Assembly: GCF_000003815.2 (NCBI RefSeq)
Contig: NC_049991.1
Location: forward strand, 6,171,372 to 6,235,371
Origin: Branchiostoma floridae
Taxonomy: Eukaryota; Chordata; Leptocardii; Amphioxiformes; Branchiostomatidae
Length of the DNA stretch: 64,000 bases
Reading direction: 5' to 3'
Of the stretch, positions 46,801-59,576 are shown in pieces. A program made the position numbers and the translations under genes. Each line of letters begins with the position of its first letter. Position 1 is the stretch's first letter. The notes under the pieces are model-generated. The model had not been told where the DNA came from. It searched no databases and saw only the letters and a list, made by a program, of their open reading frames with translations.

Positions 46801-47578
46801 CGACGATCAGTTCACCTTTGGTATTTCTCTGAATTGCACATAGAAATTCTTCTGGCAGTGACAAAATTGCTTCTATGGAACATTCAATGTACATCATAAA
46901 TCAATGATTTAGCACTGACGGTAACGTTACTTCAATTACTGATATTCAATATTGGCAGAATCGCGAGGGTAGCGAGAATACGCTGTGGAATACCAAGGCG
47001 TCATGGTAAGCTCAGACTGGGTTGACGCCAAATAAGTACCTGTTCATTTGTCATCACAAAGGCAATGAATCCCACAAGCAAGTGGTGACATATGCCCAAA
47101 GCTTTCTTTTCATTTCAGTTCAATCATATTCAAACAAAAATATCACCAGTGCTCGTATGACAACACTTTTGGTGAATTCTTCGTCAGGATATGAAAACGA
47201 GTCGTCATCAATGAGAAACTTATATTTTTCCTTCTACGAAGTCATCGTTTGTATGCACGACGCTTCAATTCGTATAGGAAAGGTTTGAAAATAGGCCACA
47301 TTACCCACAATCGCTTGCAGCGAGAACAATGCAAGGTGTTCAAATCGTCAAGTCAAATGTACTTATTCGGGCATACTTTTCTACAATACCTACGTCATAA
47401 CTACCAAACTACAATATCTCATTTCGCTCTGATTCTTTCGTGTCTTGCAATACATTTCTCAACGCAAGTGATTCTGGGTAACGGAAACAATGGTGATGAT
47501 GATGGTAAGCACGAGTCCTCTTGACGCCATTTTCAATATGGCGGACGGATATGGCTGGTGGTTTTCCCGTGATGCATT
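43881..47578. other. No firm gene between the LINE relic and FBXL16
   Basis: AT-rich. Open frames at 44371, 44959, 45363 and 46989 show no domain or splice context. The FBXL16 3' UTR should occupy part of the right side, but no clear polyadenylation signal was picked. Confidence 0.4.
46598..46897 (-). other. Open frame with faint F-box resemblance
   Basis: A 99-codon minus-strand ORF contains SIEAILSLPEEFLCAI, CSARCKRLCEEMIG and TIVFRD. The LPEE start and the RCKRL block recall an F-box, but the spacing and hydrophobic pattern are imperfect. The second half looks random. It lies 700 nt downstream of the FBXL16 stop on the same strand, so it could be 3' UTR. Not counted as a gene. Confidence 0.15.
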
Positions 47579-47727
47579 TCACTCGATGACCATGCAGCGC
47601 GGAAGGTGCTGTGCGTAGTACTGGAAGAGCTCCGGCGTTGTTCCCGGGCAATTCGTCAACTCCAGTTCCTCTAGATTCTTCAACTGGACCAATCCGGATA
47701 GGCCTGCTGGTGTCAGGAGAGGGCAGC
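47579..47727 (-). CDS. FBXL16: F-box and leucine-rich repeat protein 16, last exon
   Basis: The acceptor is CCCCCTTAG. It encodes [48 protein letters not shown], then TGA. This closely follows the known C-terminus of vertebrate FBXL16, including the terminal VIE. The residues form the final leucine-rich repeats of an F-box protein related to SCF ubiquitin-ligase adaptors; FBXL16 itself is reported to act atypically. The split Gly codon (G plus GC) matches the donor phase of the upstream exon. Confidence 0.92.
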
Positions 47728-50311
47728 CTAAGGGGGAGGGGGGCGAAGAGAAAATATCATGTCAAAATAGTTATATTAGATACAGTCAAACTCGTCTAAG
47801 AGGACCTCCAGGGGGGCCTAGAAAATTCGATCGTCTTAGACGATAGGTCTTCTCATGAATAAGGAGAGTGACGAGCCACAAGACAAGACAGACACAGATT
47901 TTTAAAGTAAAAATTCATGTCCTTTAATCATCCACAAGCGTGGATTTATGCAAGTACAAGATACAAATACATGTAATGTTTTACCAATTGAAGTAGTATT
48001 GTAACGTTCGCCAAAGTTAGGACATTTCTTGTATCCCTGCAAGAACATTGAAGCCAAGTGGTTTCTTGAAGTGGATTTTTGCATGGCAAGATTTCAGTAA
48101 TTTGTCTTCTTCCAATCAAATAATAAAAGCCTTTGTTGTAAAGAATTCATTTTTCATAAAAGGAAGCCTATTACACGGTACGCCCACGTTTACATTTCAT
48201 TTTACGACACATAAGGTTGTTTCGTTTTAATGAGTAATACGCGATGAAAAATCTTAAACCCTAGTTAGGTGACCTAACCCTATTTTTTCTTTACGCAGTG
48301 ATTGGTTAATGATGATTGTCTCAATTTTTGCAGTGAATAGGAAAATAGACGCAAAGATTGTATGATAAAGGGGAAAATGTGGAATGGTGATTCATATTTC
48401 TAGATGGCTCTACGCAGTGCCCTTGAAACATCACCATAGAACGACCTGTTTTATTGAACTATGCACTACGAAGCTATCAAATCACGAAATCCTGGCACCG
48501 ACAGCCGGCTTTAAACTGATATCCGCTCCACAGCGTTCTTTATTGCACTATAAAGTGTGCATTTTAAAAACATGAAATATACTGCTGCCATGTGTGGTGG
48601 AAAAGAGCTAGCTCTAATGGGACTAGAGAAAGATAGCCGGATCTATCTCTGGTTTCTAGAGGTCGAAGAGGTCAGAGCACCTTGGGATCATACCATTTGC
48701 AAAGTAGCAGAGGGGTGGCAAATGTGATAGAAAGCACACATCTCAGAAAACGGATGAAAAGAAAGCAGAATTTTAATTTAAAGCATCTTATGCATCCTGG
48801 AAGAAATATTGACATTTTGCATCATTCTTGCCACCTGCCAAGTTCAATATCATATCATAGATTCACCCGTCAGTCATAGAGTAAAGCTATTGTCTTGTGA
48901 TAAGTGTTCTATGCAAAACATTCCAAGTATCAGCACCAAGGACATGCACCTTGATTTTTTACTGAGGATTTTGTAGCGTTTTCGAGGCACCATTTGGAAC
49001 TCAAGACTCAATTTTACTTGTACGTTCCTTTGAAAAATGATTGCAAAAAAAAGGATGCATTTCCCCGGATTCAAACCGGGGTCTCAAAGTTACCAACTAA
49101 TTGGAACCAAGAGCTCAATGGCAAAGCTTCTACCAATTGAGCTACATGGACATCTTTTATCATGCAAGCTAAAAGTACACGACCTTATCTTTTAAATTGA
49201 ATAATGACCGTTATCTTTCACTGGCAGATGCTAATTTTTTTCTTTATTTGCAATGTGAGTGTCCCTTAAACAGCGTCACGTAACCAATTTTTCCGTTGCA
49301 TGTGGTATACCTGTTACATTGTATATCGTTTGCAATGGGCTATACGAAAATTGTTCAAATCGTTACGAATACATTTGGTAAATTTTACCTTTGCCTATGT
49401 TTTTGGGTGCGTGTGACTAACTGTGGACAGCATAGCTCGAAAAATCTTGCATAGATCTTTATTTTATGTGGTATATTGGTAGGTCGTGTTGGTAGGTGTT
49501 TGTAAATGAAGAGACGATTAGATTTCGTTTCCCCTAACGGCCGTTTTACTGTATGCATCGAAACTTCCGGTTTTGGTGTCTCACTGTATATTTCAAAGCT
49601 TACCTTGGCTTTTATTCTGGCGTTTGTTTTCGTTCTATTTGGATATCACCCTGGTGATGTTGAGATCTTCATTGTAAATATGCTTTAAGTTGTCTGTAAG
49701 GTACTTTCTCAGTCTATTTGATACCAGTCCACACACCCACGCTAAATCGCCCACACAGTCACTTCTCAAACTATGCCCAGGAAAAGGTTGGTGAAAATCA
49801 ATGCCCTTCGCGAAACTTTTAAAACTGAAATATAATTGAAGTACGGAAACCTTCGTACGAAAATTCTACACGAGGTATATGTTTTACTTAAAAGTATTCA
49901 AAGTGCCTTATTGCAAAAAAAAAAGACATTTTACGTTCAAGCAGGCCAAATAAATTTACTCTGTACTATATTCGGCAAAATTGCTTCGCAAGTTAATTTC
50001 TCGTTTTGTTTGTATATGATTACCCGTAACGTTTAACGATGAACAACAACCTCCTACACTCCAAGCAGATGTTGGGGATGAAAGATCGTGATCTTTCCTT
50101 TACAGCCACCCATTCCTTACAAATGCTGACATTTCGCATGTCCAAAACCAGTCACTTATTTTGAATTGTTCTTGTTGGCTTGGATGACTGTCAAAGATGC
50201 TGGGTTGTCACCCACCATCTGCTTGACGACACCACTCCCCCCATCAAAAAAAGACTAATTCTAACGCAATTAATTGACCAACCAATGAGAGGCCGTAATT
50301 GATTAACTGAC
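47728..50311. other. Last FBXL16 intron
   Basis: AT-rich non-coding DNA of 2.6 kb. Apart from the tRNA-like segment, no feature stands out. Confidence 0.6.
49056..49158 (-). other. tRNA-like sequence with expanded middle
   Basis: The minus strand has GTAGCTCAATTGGTAGAAGC (A box) and CCCCGGTTTGAATCCGGGG, a T-arm with a perfect five-base stem. The region between them is expanded by sequence resembling the head (CATTGAGCTCTTGG, CCAATTAGTTGG). It is a tRNA pseudogene or SINE head within the last FBXL16 intron. Confidence 0.5.
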
Positions 50312-50460
50312 CAGCCAATGAGAGGACCCTGAGCTTCTTCATGCTGTAGATGTGCTGCAGGCCGAAGTCCTGGACTTGACAGCACCAGCGGAGGTACAGA
50401 GCCGTCAGTGACGTCATGGTAGATAGAAAACCCAGCCCGGTGTCTGTGATACGTACGCAC
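50312..50460 (-). CDS. FBXL16: F-box and leucine-rich repeat protein 16, penultimate exon
   Basis: The acceptor is TGTTTTTCAG and the donor GCTG/GTCAGT (phase 1). It encodes [50 protein letters not shown]. The block [13 protein letters not shown] is highly characteristic of FBXL16. Intron positions match those expected for the family. I found no earlier FBXL16 exon between 50460 and the right edge, so the rest should lie beyond 64000. Confidence 0.92.
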
Positions 50461-52760
50461 CTGAAAAACAAACATGGCCGTCAGTGGGTCATTCTAAGTC
50501 AAGAAGGTCCGAGAGTCGGAAGGATTCTGCGTACTTTGCATATGATGTCGTGATACAATTTTACACTTTGAATAATGCGCATTTGGAGTTATCATTACAA
50601 GAAAATCTTTGTTAGTGAGAAAATGATGTAAAGGGCAACAAAACACACAAAACGTTAACAAAATTAGTCATGGGCATATTGTGTGTATGTTCATTTAGTA
50701 AGTAAACACTTTTTTTTTATTTTATTTTTCGTTTCTGCAAACATCCCGGCCAGGCCCCTGTTTAGAAATGGGACCTAAGCCTAAGCAGAAGCTGCGCAAG
50801 GTATATTATAATATCATGTTAACATCCGAGCAAAGCTCTAAGTAAAGGAATGGTCGATGAATGACCCAATAATCTGACTGGCCACAAGCAGTCACTCAAT
50901 CGCGTTTACTTCGCGACGGTTGGTTGACGTCTTTTGGGGAGGCAAACCCAATTCTCATGCCTTCGTGAACATCACTCAAATTGACAGGCTTTGCTAAAAA
51001 AGAGCGCTTTAGGAGCGTAAATTGACTGTTGAGTCGCGGAAGAAATGGAATATTGATCGGTTCCGTCGGCGGGAGATATATTAGAAGCGCATTACGCGTG
51101 AGAGGCCATAGGCATACAAAAGATACACGTTTTGTTACCGATGGTGCCAACACATGCATACCCAACCAAAAGCTATAGAAGGGGAAGATTCAACATTTAC
51201 ACACTGTCAGTTTTTATTGGCAAGCTTTCAAAGGTTAAGATTACCATTTGTGACCTTCGGCGTGATCTCTGCTATCGTAGAGATATAATCGAATCAGGGT
51301 TTGCAAATAGCGAGCTCAATATGGCTTGTCTGGATCGCCTGCCCTGACATACATGTTTTCTACTGAGCTGAGCAATTTTTCATGTACCTTGCACGAATAT
51401 TTCTTAATCAGCTTGTATAAAAAAAGCCCAAGGGACCATACACATTGTGCATAGCAACACTATATTATTCGTTAACAACCGAAGAGATAGGAAAAGTAGG
51501 GCGGTGTGATATTACAATGTATCCCGGGAGAGTTGTCACTGAAAAAAAATCAATATGGCGGCCGAGTTTCTAAACGTCGTCCTTCGTGAATTGTAATGAC
51601 TCGAGAGGGCGTCTAGTCCTATTATATATGTTTGGGTCCTGAAAACATTTCATATATTTACCTTTTCATTGCACATTTAAAGTATATGTACATCATTGAA
51701 GAATCTAGACCGTCAGAGATTGAAAATCTCAAATAGTCTGTGTGTTCATCTAGTGAATTCCTCTCTATATGTCTCTCTCTATCTTACACTGTATCAAAGA
51801 ATTATGTTAGCCCGTGTTGTTACTAGAATGTTAACATTTATTCTATTCCTCTATTTTGTGTAATAGCTGCTGCAATACATTGTACCGTGCACAATTGTCG
51901 TGCAATAGTTCTCTTTCTTTCTTTAAAGTGTATACCTCTCCGCCACTTCAGTTCTCAATATCTGTTTCAATTTTTCTCTCCCTCTCTCTTTCGCACTCTC
52001 TCTCTCTCTCTCTCTCTGTATGAATGGTACCTTATTGTGGAAAGTTCTTTTCTACCGCATATCAACATGTACAACACAGAGCCAGAATACCACGAGTGCC
52101 GACCCCTCCTACCGCTCTGCCTCTACACGCTAAATCAAACCTGGCAGTGCTCACATTACATCCTGCGTCTAAATTTAGCCTGATTATACTCTCTAACGCA
52201 CTGGTCGATTCAAACAAGCTCGAAACTTTCGATCGAGCACTTTGGATTCATGCAAATCTTTACGACCGTAGCTGGTAGTTAAGTGCCCTTCTGCTCTCTC
52301 TTCTGTGACCCTGTTAGAGGTTAATAAATAAGTTGTGGGCTCGCTGTGTGCTTTTAAGTGCAGGCAGTGATTTGTGGAAAATGGAGGGTTTTCTCTTCGT
52401 GTAACCGTCTCTTATAATGGCAGGGTCACAGCCTCAAAGCAAGGCCCGAACGGGTTGTTTTGCGGTACAGAAAAGCAACTGACTGTACATTAAAACTATA
52501 CTCAGATTATATAAAAATTACTTAAATAATTCTTATTGTACGTTTTGTGTGTTTTCCTGTCTTTCATAATATACTTGTACTTCTTTTGCTTCTGGAAACT
52601 GGTTTAGGGAGACAAGGCAGCGCTATTAATGTTTGCATTCAACTCAAATTATATCTCACAATATGGCATTGAAGAAATCACTACATTTCTCTTCTCTTTG
52701 CGGTTGAGGATATGATAATAGATAAATGCATGTTATATTATTTTAAAAAAAAAACACGAC
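50461..52760. other. Probable FBXL16 intron; no gene seen
   Basis: Contains a CT microsatellite at about 51985-52019. Open frames at 50896 and 51887 have no domain. Confidence 0.4.
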
Positions 52761-52879
52761 GGGATGAAATTTAGCGTATGTTACATCTTTCAGATTTTGA
52801 GGCTAGCTTATGGGCCTCGTCCTCGAGCTAGAGCTCATGGTCATACTGCTCTTACTCGAGAACATAATGAGCACCAATG

Positions 52880-53000
52880 GGAGCTCTGGATTCTTAATCA
52901 CTATCAAAATCCATCCAATAGGAGCTTAGGATTCTTAATCACTTTCAAAATCCATCCAATAGGAGCTGAAATTCTCTGTCACTATCGAAACCAGTCATCA
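52880..53000. repeat. About 41-bp tandem repeat, two to three units
   Basis: ATTCTTAATCACTATCAAAA with TCCATCCAATAGGAGCT recurs in direct succession; a third unit is diverged. Confidence 0.8.
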
Positions 53001-53265
53001 CACCTTCAAAAATTTGACATGTCTCAGTAGATCAGTCTGACAATATTGGCCCGTGTCAGCACATATGCATGAATCAACGTAATTGGGATGTTCTCAATTT
53101 TTCTGACTTAGAGGCCGGTTGGCCTGCATCTTCTAGGTTCCTTACCAGTGGAAGGGCTCCTACATTTTCAGATTCGCTATTTTCACCAAACACGGCAAGG
53201 CAGGTAGGGTCTTGTGGCCGCCTTCTTAAGAGTAAGACCTTCCCGGCATGATAACCTTGCCACGA

Positions 53266-53482
53266 TTGCATCCTCCTACGCAGGCACACCCCACGTAGAA
53301 ACAGCCTGTCTGGATGTACCCTGCTTTCCCAACCGAGGCCTATTCTCTGATTGACTGACAGCTGGTTTGGGTAGGTTGGGGGGGGGGGGTCCACAGGAAC
53401 TAAGAGTGACGGTTAAGAAAGCAGGGTACATCCAGACAGGCGATTTCGCTGCTGGATGTCCCTGCGTAGGAGGATGCACGAT
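53266..53482. mobile_element. Foldback element
   Basis: GCATCCTCCTACGCAGG and GCCTGTCTGGATGTACCCTG at the left (53266-53330) are inverted at the right (53416-53480: CAGGGTACATCCAGACAGGC, CCTGCGTAGGAGGATGC). The spacer contains a G homopolymer. Confidence 0.78.
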
Positions 53483-53745
53483 TGTTGAAAATAGCTTATG
53501 TGCACCCACTCACCCCAGTACGAACTACACTAACGGAGGGAGAAGGACGCAAAGGAGGCTAGCTTTGGTCAGATCTACCTTGAAGTGGAGGAAATTGAGT
53601 CGTGACACATTATCACGACGACGGGGCTTGCAGAAGAGGAGTCGCCGGAGGCAAATATTTGCACTTCGTTGATGTAAATGTCTCGACAGCGGCTTTAAGA
53701 TTCAACTTAGATCAGCAAGGCAGTTACATTGCCGGCTATGTTATT

Positions 53746-53844
53746 CTCCAAGCAGAGGTCGAGTCGCGGAGATATACTAGGAGGAGCGGCTCTGTATTTT
53801 TTTCGACTACTAGTATATCTCCGCGACTCGACCTCTGCTTGGAG
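53746..53844. mobile_element. Hairpin with perfect 35-bp arms and flanking 8-bp direct repeats
   Basis: 53746-53780 is the exact reverse complement of 53810-53844 (arm begins CTCCAAGCAGAGGTCGAGTC), with a 29-base loop. CGGCTATG occurs just outside on both sides (53733-53740 and 53849-53856), like an 8-bp target duplication. Confidence 0.8.
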
Positions 53845-53984
53845 AGTACGGCTATGTGACGTAGATTTGTCAAACAAATTTTGCCATCCGTAATATAATG
53901 GCTGAATAAAACCTCGATATCTGATTCAATGTTTGCTGTATACGAGGGTATCATGTTAACAAGGGTACATTGAATATTATGCAA

Positions 53985-55760
53985 TTGAAAGATTTAATTG
54001 GTATATAGTGCCGCTCTAAAAATCACAAAAGCTTTCAAAAAGATAAAGGCTATTTATAAGACGTTCCTGTCAATATAAATGTTTTGTACTATTGACAGGA
54101 TGTTTTTGTCGTTCTTGTCAGTAAGATTTTTGCAGTATAGTTTTTGACATTATTCACAAGTTGCTTCTGAGCATAAAATGATATTTGCATTATTGACAGG
54201 ACATTTATATTTCAACAATATTTGATACCATCTCCAGATACTCACTTTGTTTGTATCTAAGGAGCCTGTAACTATGACATACTAGTAGTACATATTACCC
54301 ACAATTCATCACACTGCGCATGCGGAGTTTAAACCATGATCCGGATTATTGCTGAAAACGGTCCAACGGTCTGTAGGTTAAATTGGCTGTGAAATAAATA
54401 AAACTCAAAACAAATAAAAACTGAGAAATGATTCGTAAATCTCGGCATGTGCTGCAAACACTCAACATGTATATTGTATTCCCAGTTCACCCAATTATTC
54501 CCCAATGGCAATGTCGTTTAAAGGAGGAGAAATGATGGTAGGAATCGTCCGGGGACCGGGCGTCATCTGGTGCCGGGGCTCTACACTGTTTACACTGCAA
54601 TCTGTTACACAGTGGCAGTGTGGGTCATGTTCCGCCGCACTGTCATTCGTCACCACTCAAATCACATTAGGACTAGTCCATTTCAAACGACCACGGGGGA
54701 GCAGGCTATCTGAAAACGTTCTTATAAACTGCGAATTTGAAGCTGAGAAGATGAAGCGTCAGAATTTCATGGCAATTTGATATTTTTCATTATTCTGAAA
54801 TTAATCATATATGTAAAGAAATTCACGTTAAAAACGACGTTTTCCTTTAAAAATGACAGCAAAGTTTTGACATTGACTTTCTTGATTGTATGTATAACGC
54901 AATGCAATGTATTTGAAACCGTGGCCCAATGCATTCATACTGTCATTATGTATCTTGCACCCCCCACCCCCCGCCCAAGTTGTGCATAAAATGTAGCCGG
55001 TACGTGCTATTGTGGTGACATTGTGTTATTGTCTTTGACGTTTGAAGGACAATTGGTCGACTTTAGCATGACTCACACACACCAACTAGACATTATTAAA
55101 CACTGTCTGTCTTTCACTGTTTGACCGAGAACTGAGTGAAAATTAAATTTTCCGTAGCACCCTGGGAACAAGAATGCATCGTCCCCTGGGCACGAGTCCC
55201 TAATGGAGCCGTGAACACTAAATTATCGTCTGCATCACTTCCTGTCGTGATTTATTCACAGACATTCCATTCATATCGACAAAAATGGCGGGATTTCTAT
55301 ATCCTTGCCTTGTTCTATGCTAATATGTCCTCGATAGTAAGTGCAACATAAATGTTTAGAATATGTGTTTTCACATTTAGCAAAATGGCTTGTACTTAAC
55401 TAAAACATTTAATTCAAAATGGTAGACATGATTATTATGGGTTGTAACATTATATTGCATGTAAATACGTGGGAAGCTATTAGTTAGATGTCTTTGAGCC
55501 ATTGCCTTTTAGTTTATAGCTGTATTTGGAAATTTTTATGGGGTTATTTGAACATCTCTTTGTCATACTTTGGTGAATTAATTGTCGTTAAGTATGTAAT
55601 CATCAAAAGGTCGCATCAGCTATAATGTTTACGCCTCTTTCAAGTTTACTACTATTCCGAGTGTATGGGATCACGAGGTACTAGTACTTTTATTTGAACA
55701 TCTTAATTGCCCTATTCCCCCTGCTCCATTATATTTATGATGTTATAGGTATATTTTTAC
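53985..55760. other. No gene seen
   Basis: AT-rich. TTGACAGGA-type words recur between 54065 and 54200 without a clean period. Open frames at 54505 and 55136 have no recognised domain. Confidence 0.4.
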
Positions 55761-55769
55761 TGTCATTAG

Positions 55770-56560
55770 CTACAAACCTGAAACTACATTTACTGTCATT
55801 ATCTGCAAATTTGAAACTACATTTTCTGCAAATCTAAAACTACATTTACTGTCATATTCTGAAAATATGAAACTACATTTACTGTCATATTCTGAAAATC
55901 TGAAGCTACATTTACTGTCATATTCTGCAAATCTGAAACTACATTTACTGTCATATTCTGCAAATTTGAAACTACATTTACTGTCATATTCTGCAAATCT
56001 GAAACTACATTTACTGTCATATTCTGCAAATCTGAAACTACATTTACTGTCATATTCTGCAAATTTGAAACTACATTTACTGTCATATTCTGCAAATCTG
56101 AAACTACATTTACTGTCATATTCTGCAAATCTGAAACTACATTTACAGGCATTTTCTGCAAATCTGAAACTACATTTACTGTCATATTCTACAAATCTGA
56201 AACTTCATTTACTGGCATTTTCTGCAAATCTGAAACTTCATTTACCGGCATTTTCTGCAAATTTGAAACTACATTTACAGGCATTTTTTGCAAATCTGAA
56301 ACTACATTTACAGGCATTTTCTGCAAATCTGAAACTACCTTAACTGGCATTTTCTGCAAATCTGACACTAAATTTACTGTCATTTTCTGTAATTCTGAAG
56401 CTATTCAAGATGGGGAAATATAGTTTCAGATTTGCAGGTAATGACAGTAAATGTAGTTTCAGATTTGCAGGTAATGACAGTAAATGTAGTTTCAGATTTG
56501 CAGGTAATGACAGTAAATGTAAATTCAGATTTGTAGATAATGACAGTAAAAATAGTTTCA
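55770..56560. repeat. 33-bp minisatellite with an orientation switch
   Basis: About 19 direct units of AAACTACATTTACTGTCATA plus TTCTGCAAATCTG (55770-56398), then about four units in reverse complement (GTTTCAGATTTGCAGGTAAT plus GACAGTAAATGTA, 56423-56560). The period is a multiple of three, so long frames appear on both strands. Confidence 0.95.
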
Positions 56561-58627
56561 GATTTGTAATCCCTCTACGATTATCAAGGTCAGGCGATGC
56601 CAATGGCAATGCGTTGCCATCGCACACTACCTATATGCGGACGTGCGTGGATTGTTAAAACGTTTGTCTGTCATCGTTATATTGTATATTTACAATATCC
56701 TACTCCCCTGGCTTGAATGAAGTCATCTTTTAGTGCAGAGTAGGTGTAAAATACTTTTTGAATTGCGTGGACATAGTGCCTCAGAGAAATGGCTATAATT
56801 AGATCATTTATTTCCTTTTAAAAGTGCTACCGTTAACAGTTTTGTTTATGATCGCATGTGAAGAAATGCAACATTGTATCAGGGTATAGCTATGTTGTGA
56901 GGAATCAGATGAACTTGCAGTATGTTTTTTCTAAATGTCTGACTCGAGCACTGTTTGGGTGCAAATTTTCTAGCCTTTTTAATGTTTTCTTTTCAGGATA
57001 TGCCTGTGCAAAAATATGTAAGTCTTCTTTGATTTAGATTTATTTGTAGTATTTGTGTCTGCTAGTCTTCAGACTATACAATCTGAGAAAAAGTTTTAAC
57101 AAGAGTTTGGAGTTACTACAATATTCTTCGAACAGTGACGATATAGATACATACCTCCAAATTTTCATGTCTTACAGCATATCTTTTTCACGGGTTATCT
57201 AGTCTCGAGAGAGAGCACGAGACTTCAACGACAGGTGTTTGCATCTTATCGGGGTGGGCTTTAAAAGGTGTGAAACGGGTTATCGGAAGATGCAAGACAT
57301 TCAAACCATCGGCATAGTTGTTTGTCATTGGATTACGAAAAGGGCGATCGAAGAAAAACGAAAGCAAAAATCTATAATGGGATAAACTTGAAAGGAGTTT
57401 GAAATGGAATGGGGGCGAGGGAGATCCATTTAACGTTTGGATTCCGGAGTATCTGATAATTGATCTGCATAGCAACATCAATAGCGAAATTTGATTAATT
57501 CCAACGCTAATTCGATCATACAAATACATCCTGCACAGATTTCGTTAATGCTTTTCAATATTTTGTACTGTAATTTCATATCGTTTCGCATGCTATAATC
57601 ACGAAAAATACTAGATAAAATAAGATATTTTATTATAGATGACAAATCAAAATTTTATGGTGCGTTTGATGACCTTTGACCCCAACATGGCGTCTATCCT
57701 AATTTATCATTCTACCATCTTGACCCTTTTTATTCGCCATTTCCCAAAGGAATTGGGGCCTGTTTTACAACCTTGCATTATGGCTGAAAATTGAATTTCA
57801 ACGTATTAGGCAATGCATCATCTGTGTAATATCATACATCACAATATATATTTTTTTGTAGAAGCTGCGTGAATGTTACTCTAAACAAGAATGACCACCA
57901 TTTTATTGAATATGTTGATAGCCCCTATTGAATGGAAAATTTGGATCATTGAACGAATAGTTTAGCAAACAACCTTGATGTGTTAATATGACAGTGTCCT
58001 ACATAGGTTTGGGGATCCCTAGGGGGATATTAGCTACACGCACTACAACTAAGCACCACTCCTCCTATATGGGGAAGGGTGAAATTGATACATAGTTAGA
58101 TTTGATATAATTATTTTGATTTGATTTATGTCTTCAAGGTATGAGAGGTAGACCGTGCACTGATTTCAAGTTTTAACAATGTGCAAATTGTGTTGGCTAC
58201 GTGTAACCTAAATATCTTAACCTCCTAATATCTAATATATTTTAACCTCCTTGGTTTAACAAATGACTATAAGTGTTCCAAACATTTTTTTTTATTAATC
58301 GAAAAGGATTGTAGGAAGCTGTAAAAATGGATCATGAAAAATATCGTTACGGTTGTTTTTTTTAATTATCATTTGAAATAGTTCCATATAGCTACTACAC
58401 TCATACATTTAAGACAGAATGTCTTTCTTTCATATAAAGCTATACTTAAGCATTCAGTACGGAGATGGTGGTAATTTCTCCAATACGGTCGATTTAGAAA
58501 ATGCAGTTGGTAGCAAAGACCACTTGAAAAGACAAAGACAGCAATAAAAAATCGTTGAAGAGGTTCATCAGTCACGTATGAATAAAGACTTCAAGACATC
58601 GAAAATTTGGAGATATGTCTATATGCC
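56561..58627. other. No gene seen
   Basis: AT-rich non-coding DNA. The open frame at 57188-57529 (minus strand) has no domain. Confidence 0.4.
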
Positions 58628-58631
58628 TTAA

Positions 58632-59576
58632 CCCTCATCCGACCGTTACATTTTTACGACGAATCTGACCGTATGGGGTCATTTTTGACCCCATTTTGTT
58701 TTCCTCATAGACATATTTCTGCTGGCTTATTTTGTCATTTCTATGTATTTACTGTTTCACTAATCTATGAAAAATATTTTGACAAGTTTTGGTGTCAGTA
58801 GTTATTACTCATTATCATAATTTATGCAGAAAAAGAGGAGAAACCACATTTGCTTTGAAAATCTACCATACTCAACTAACTTAAACAATGTTTTGTCTTA
58901 TCAATTTCTAAACAATAATTGTGATGATGCAATAATACTGATAGCATAATAATGTTATTTAACAAGAAAAAATACAATATTTGTGAAAAGTAACAAATGT
59001 ATTACTTAATTATGCACCATATTCCGCCATCTAAACACATACATACAATAACTCTTGTCTATTTTCCCGCAAAGATCTTTCTTGTAGGTTCCTTCTGCAC
59101 GTTCTGTCCATATATTGTTTTTTTTTTAATTAATTAGAAACATTTTCACTTTCAGTAGCATAGGTAATTAGTGTGAATTATCATAATTTATGCAGAATGT
59201 CGAAAAACTGTGTTTTACAGTAAAACACTAAATTTCTTTCAAAATATTTGGTGTTTACTCATCTAAGCAACTATAACTTGTTGCTGTAATAGCAATGATG
59301 AGGAATGCCTGTTATTCTATTGAAATGTCTTGATATTTATGTAATTTATGATTTATAATTGGCTGGGGTCATTTTTGACCCCACCGAACAAGACACAGAC
59401 TTTCAAGTATAGCTTATACAATAATGGGCAAAACTCGGTGAAAAATTGGTAGATGTTGTAAGACATGTATACAAACAAATTCATGGAAGGAATTTTTTCT
59501 CTGATGAAAAATGTTGCTTTGGCAGATTAAAATATACGCCTGGGGTCAAAAATGACCCCATACGGTCGGATGAGGG
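58632..59576. mobile_element. Non-autonomous piggyBac-type element
   Basis: It begins CCCTCATCCGACCGT and ends ACGGTCGGATGAGGG, is flanked by TTAA on both sides (58628-58631, 59577-59580), and has the internal palindromic motif GGGGTCATTTTTGACCCC near both ends and again near 59363. These are piggyBac hallmarks. At 945 bp it has no transposase frame. Confidence 0.88.

Noticed and set aside
49056-49158. Functional tRNA gene on the minus strand
   Set aside because: The T-arm is perfect but the anticodon region is expanded by duplicated sequence and too long.
50191-50311. Extended FBXL16 frame past LSLAG
   Set aside because: The residues after LAG come from the duplicated donor region; the real continuation CPLLTPAG is in the exon at 47727.
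53367-53859. Arg-rich open frames as a gene
   Set aside because: They overlap two foldback elements and a G homopolymer and have no domain.
55817-56383. Long frames of 11-residue repeats on both strands
   Set aside because: They follow from a 33-bp minisatellite whose period is a multiple of three; there is no start context, splice site or domain.
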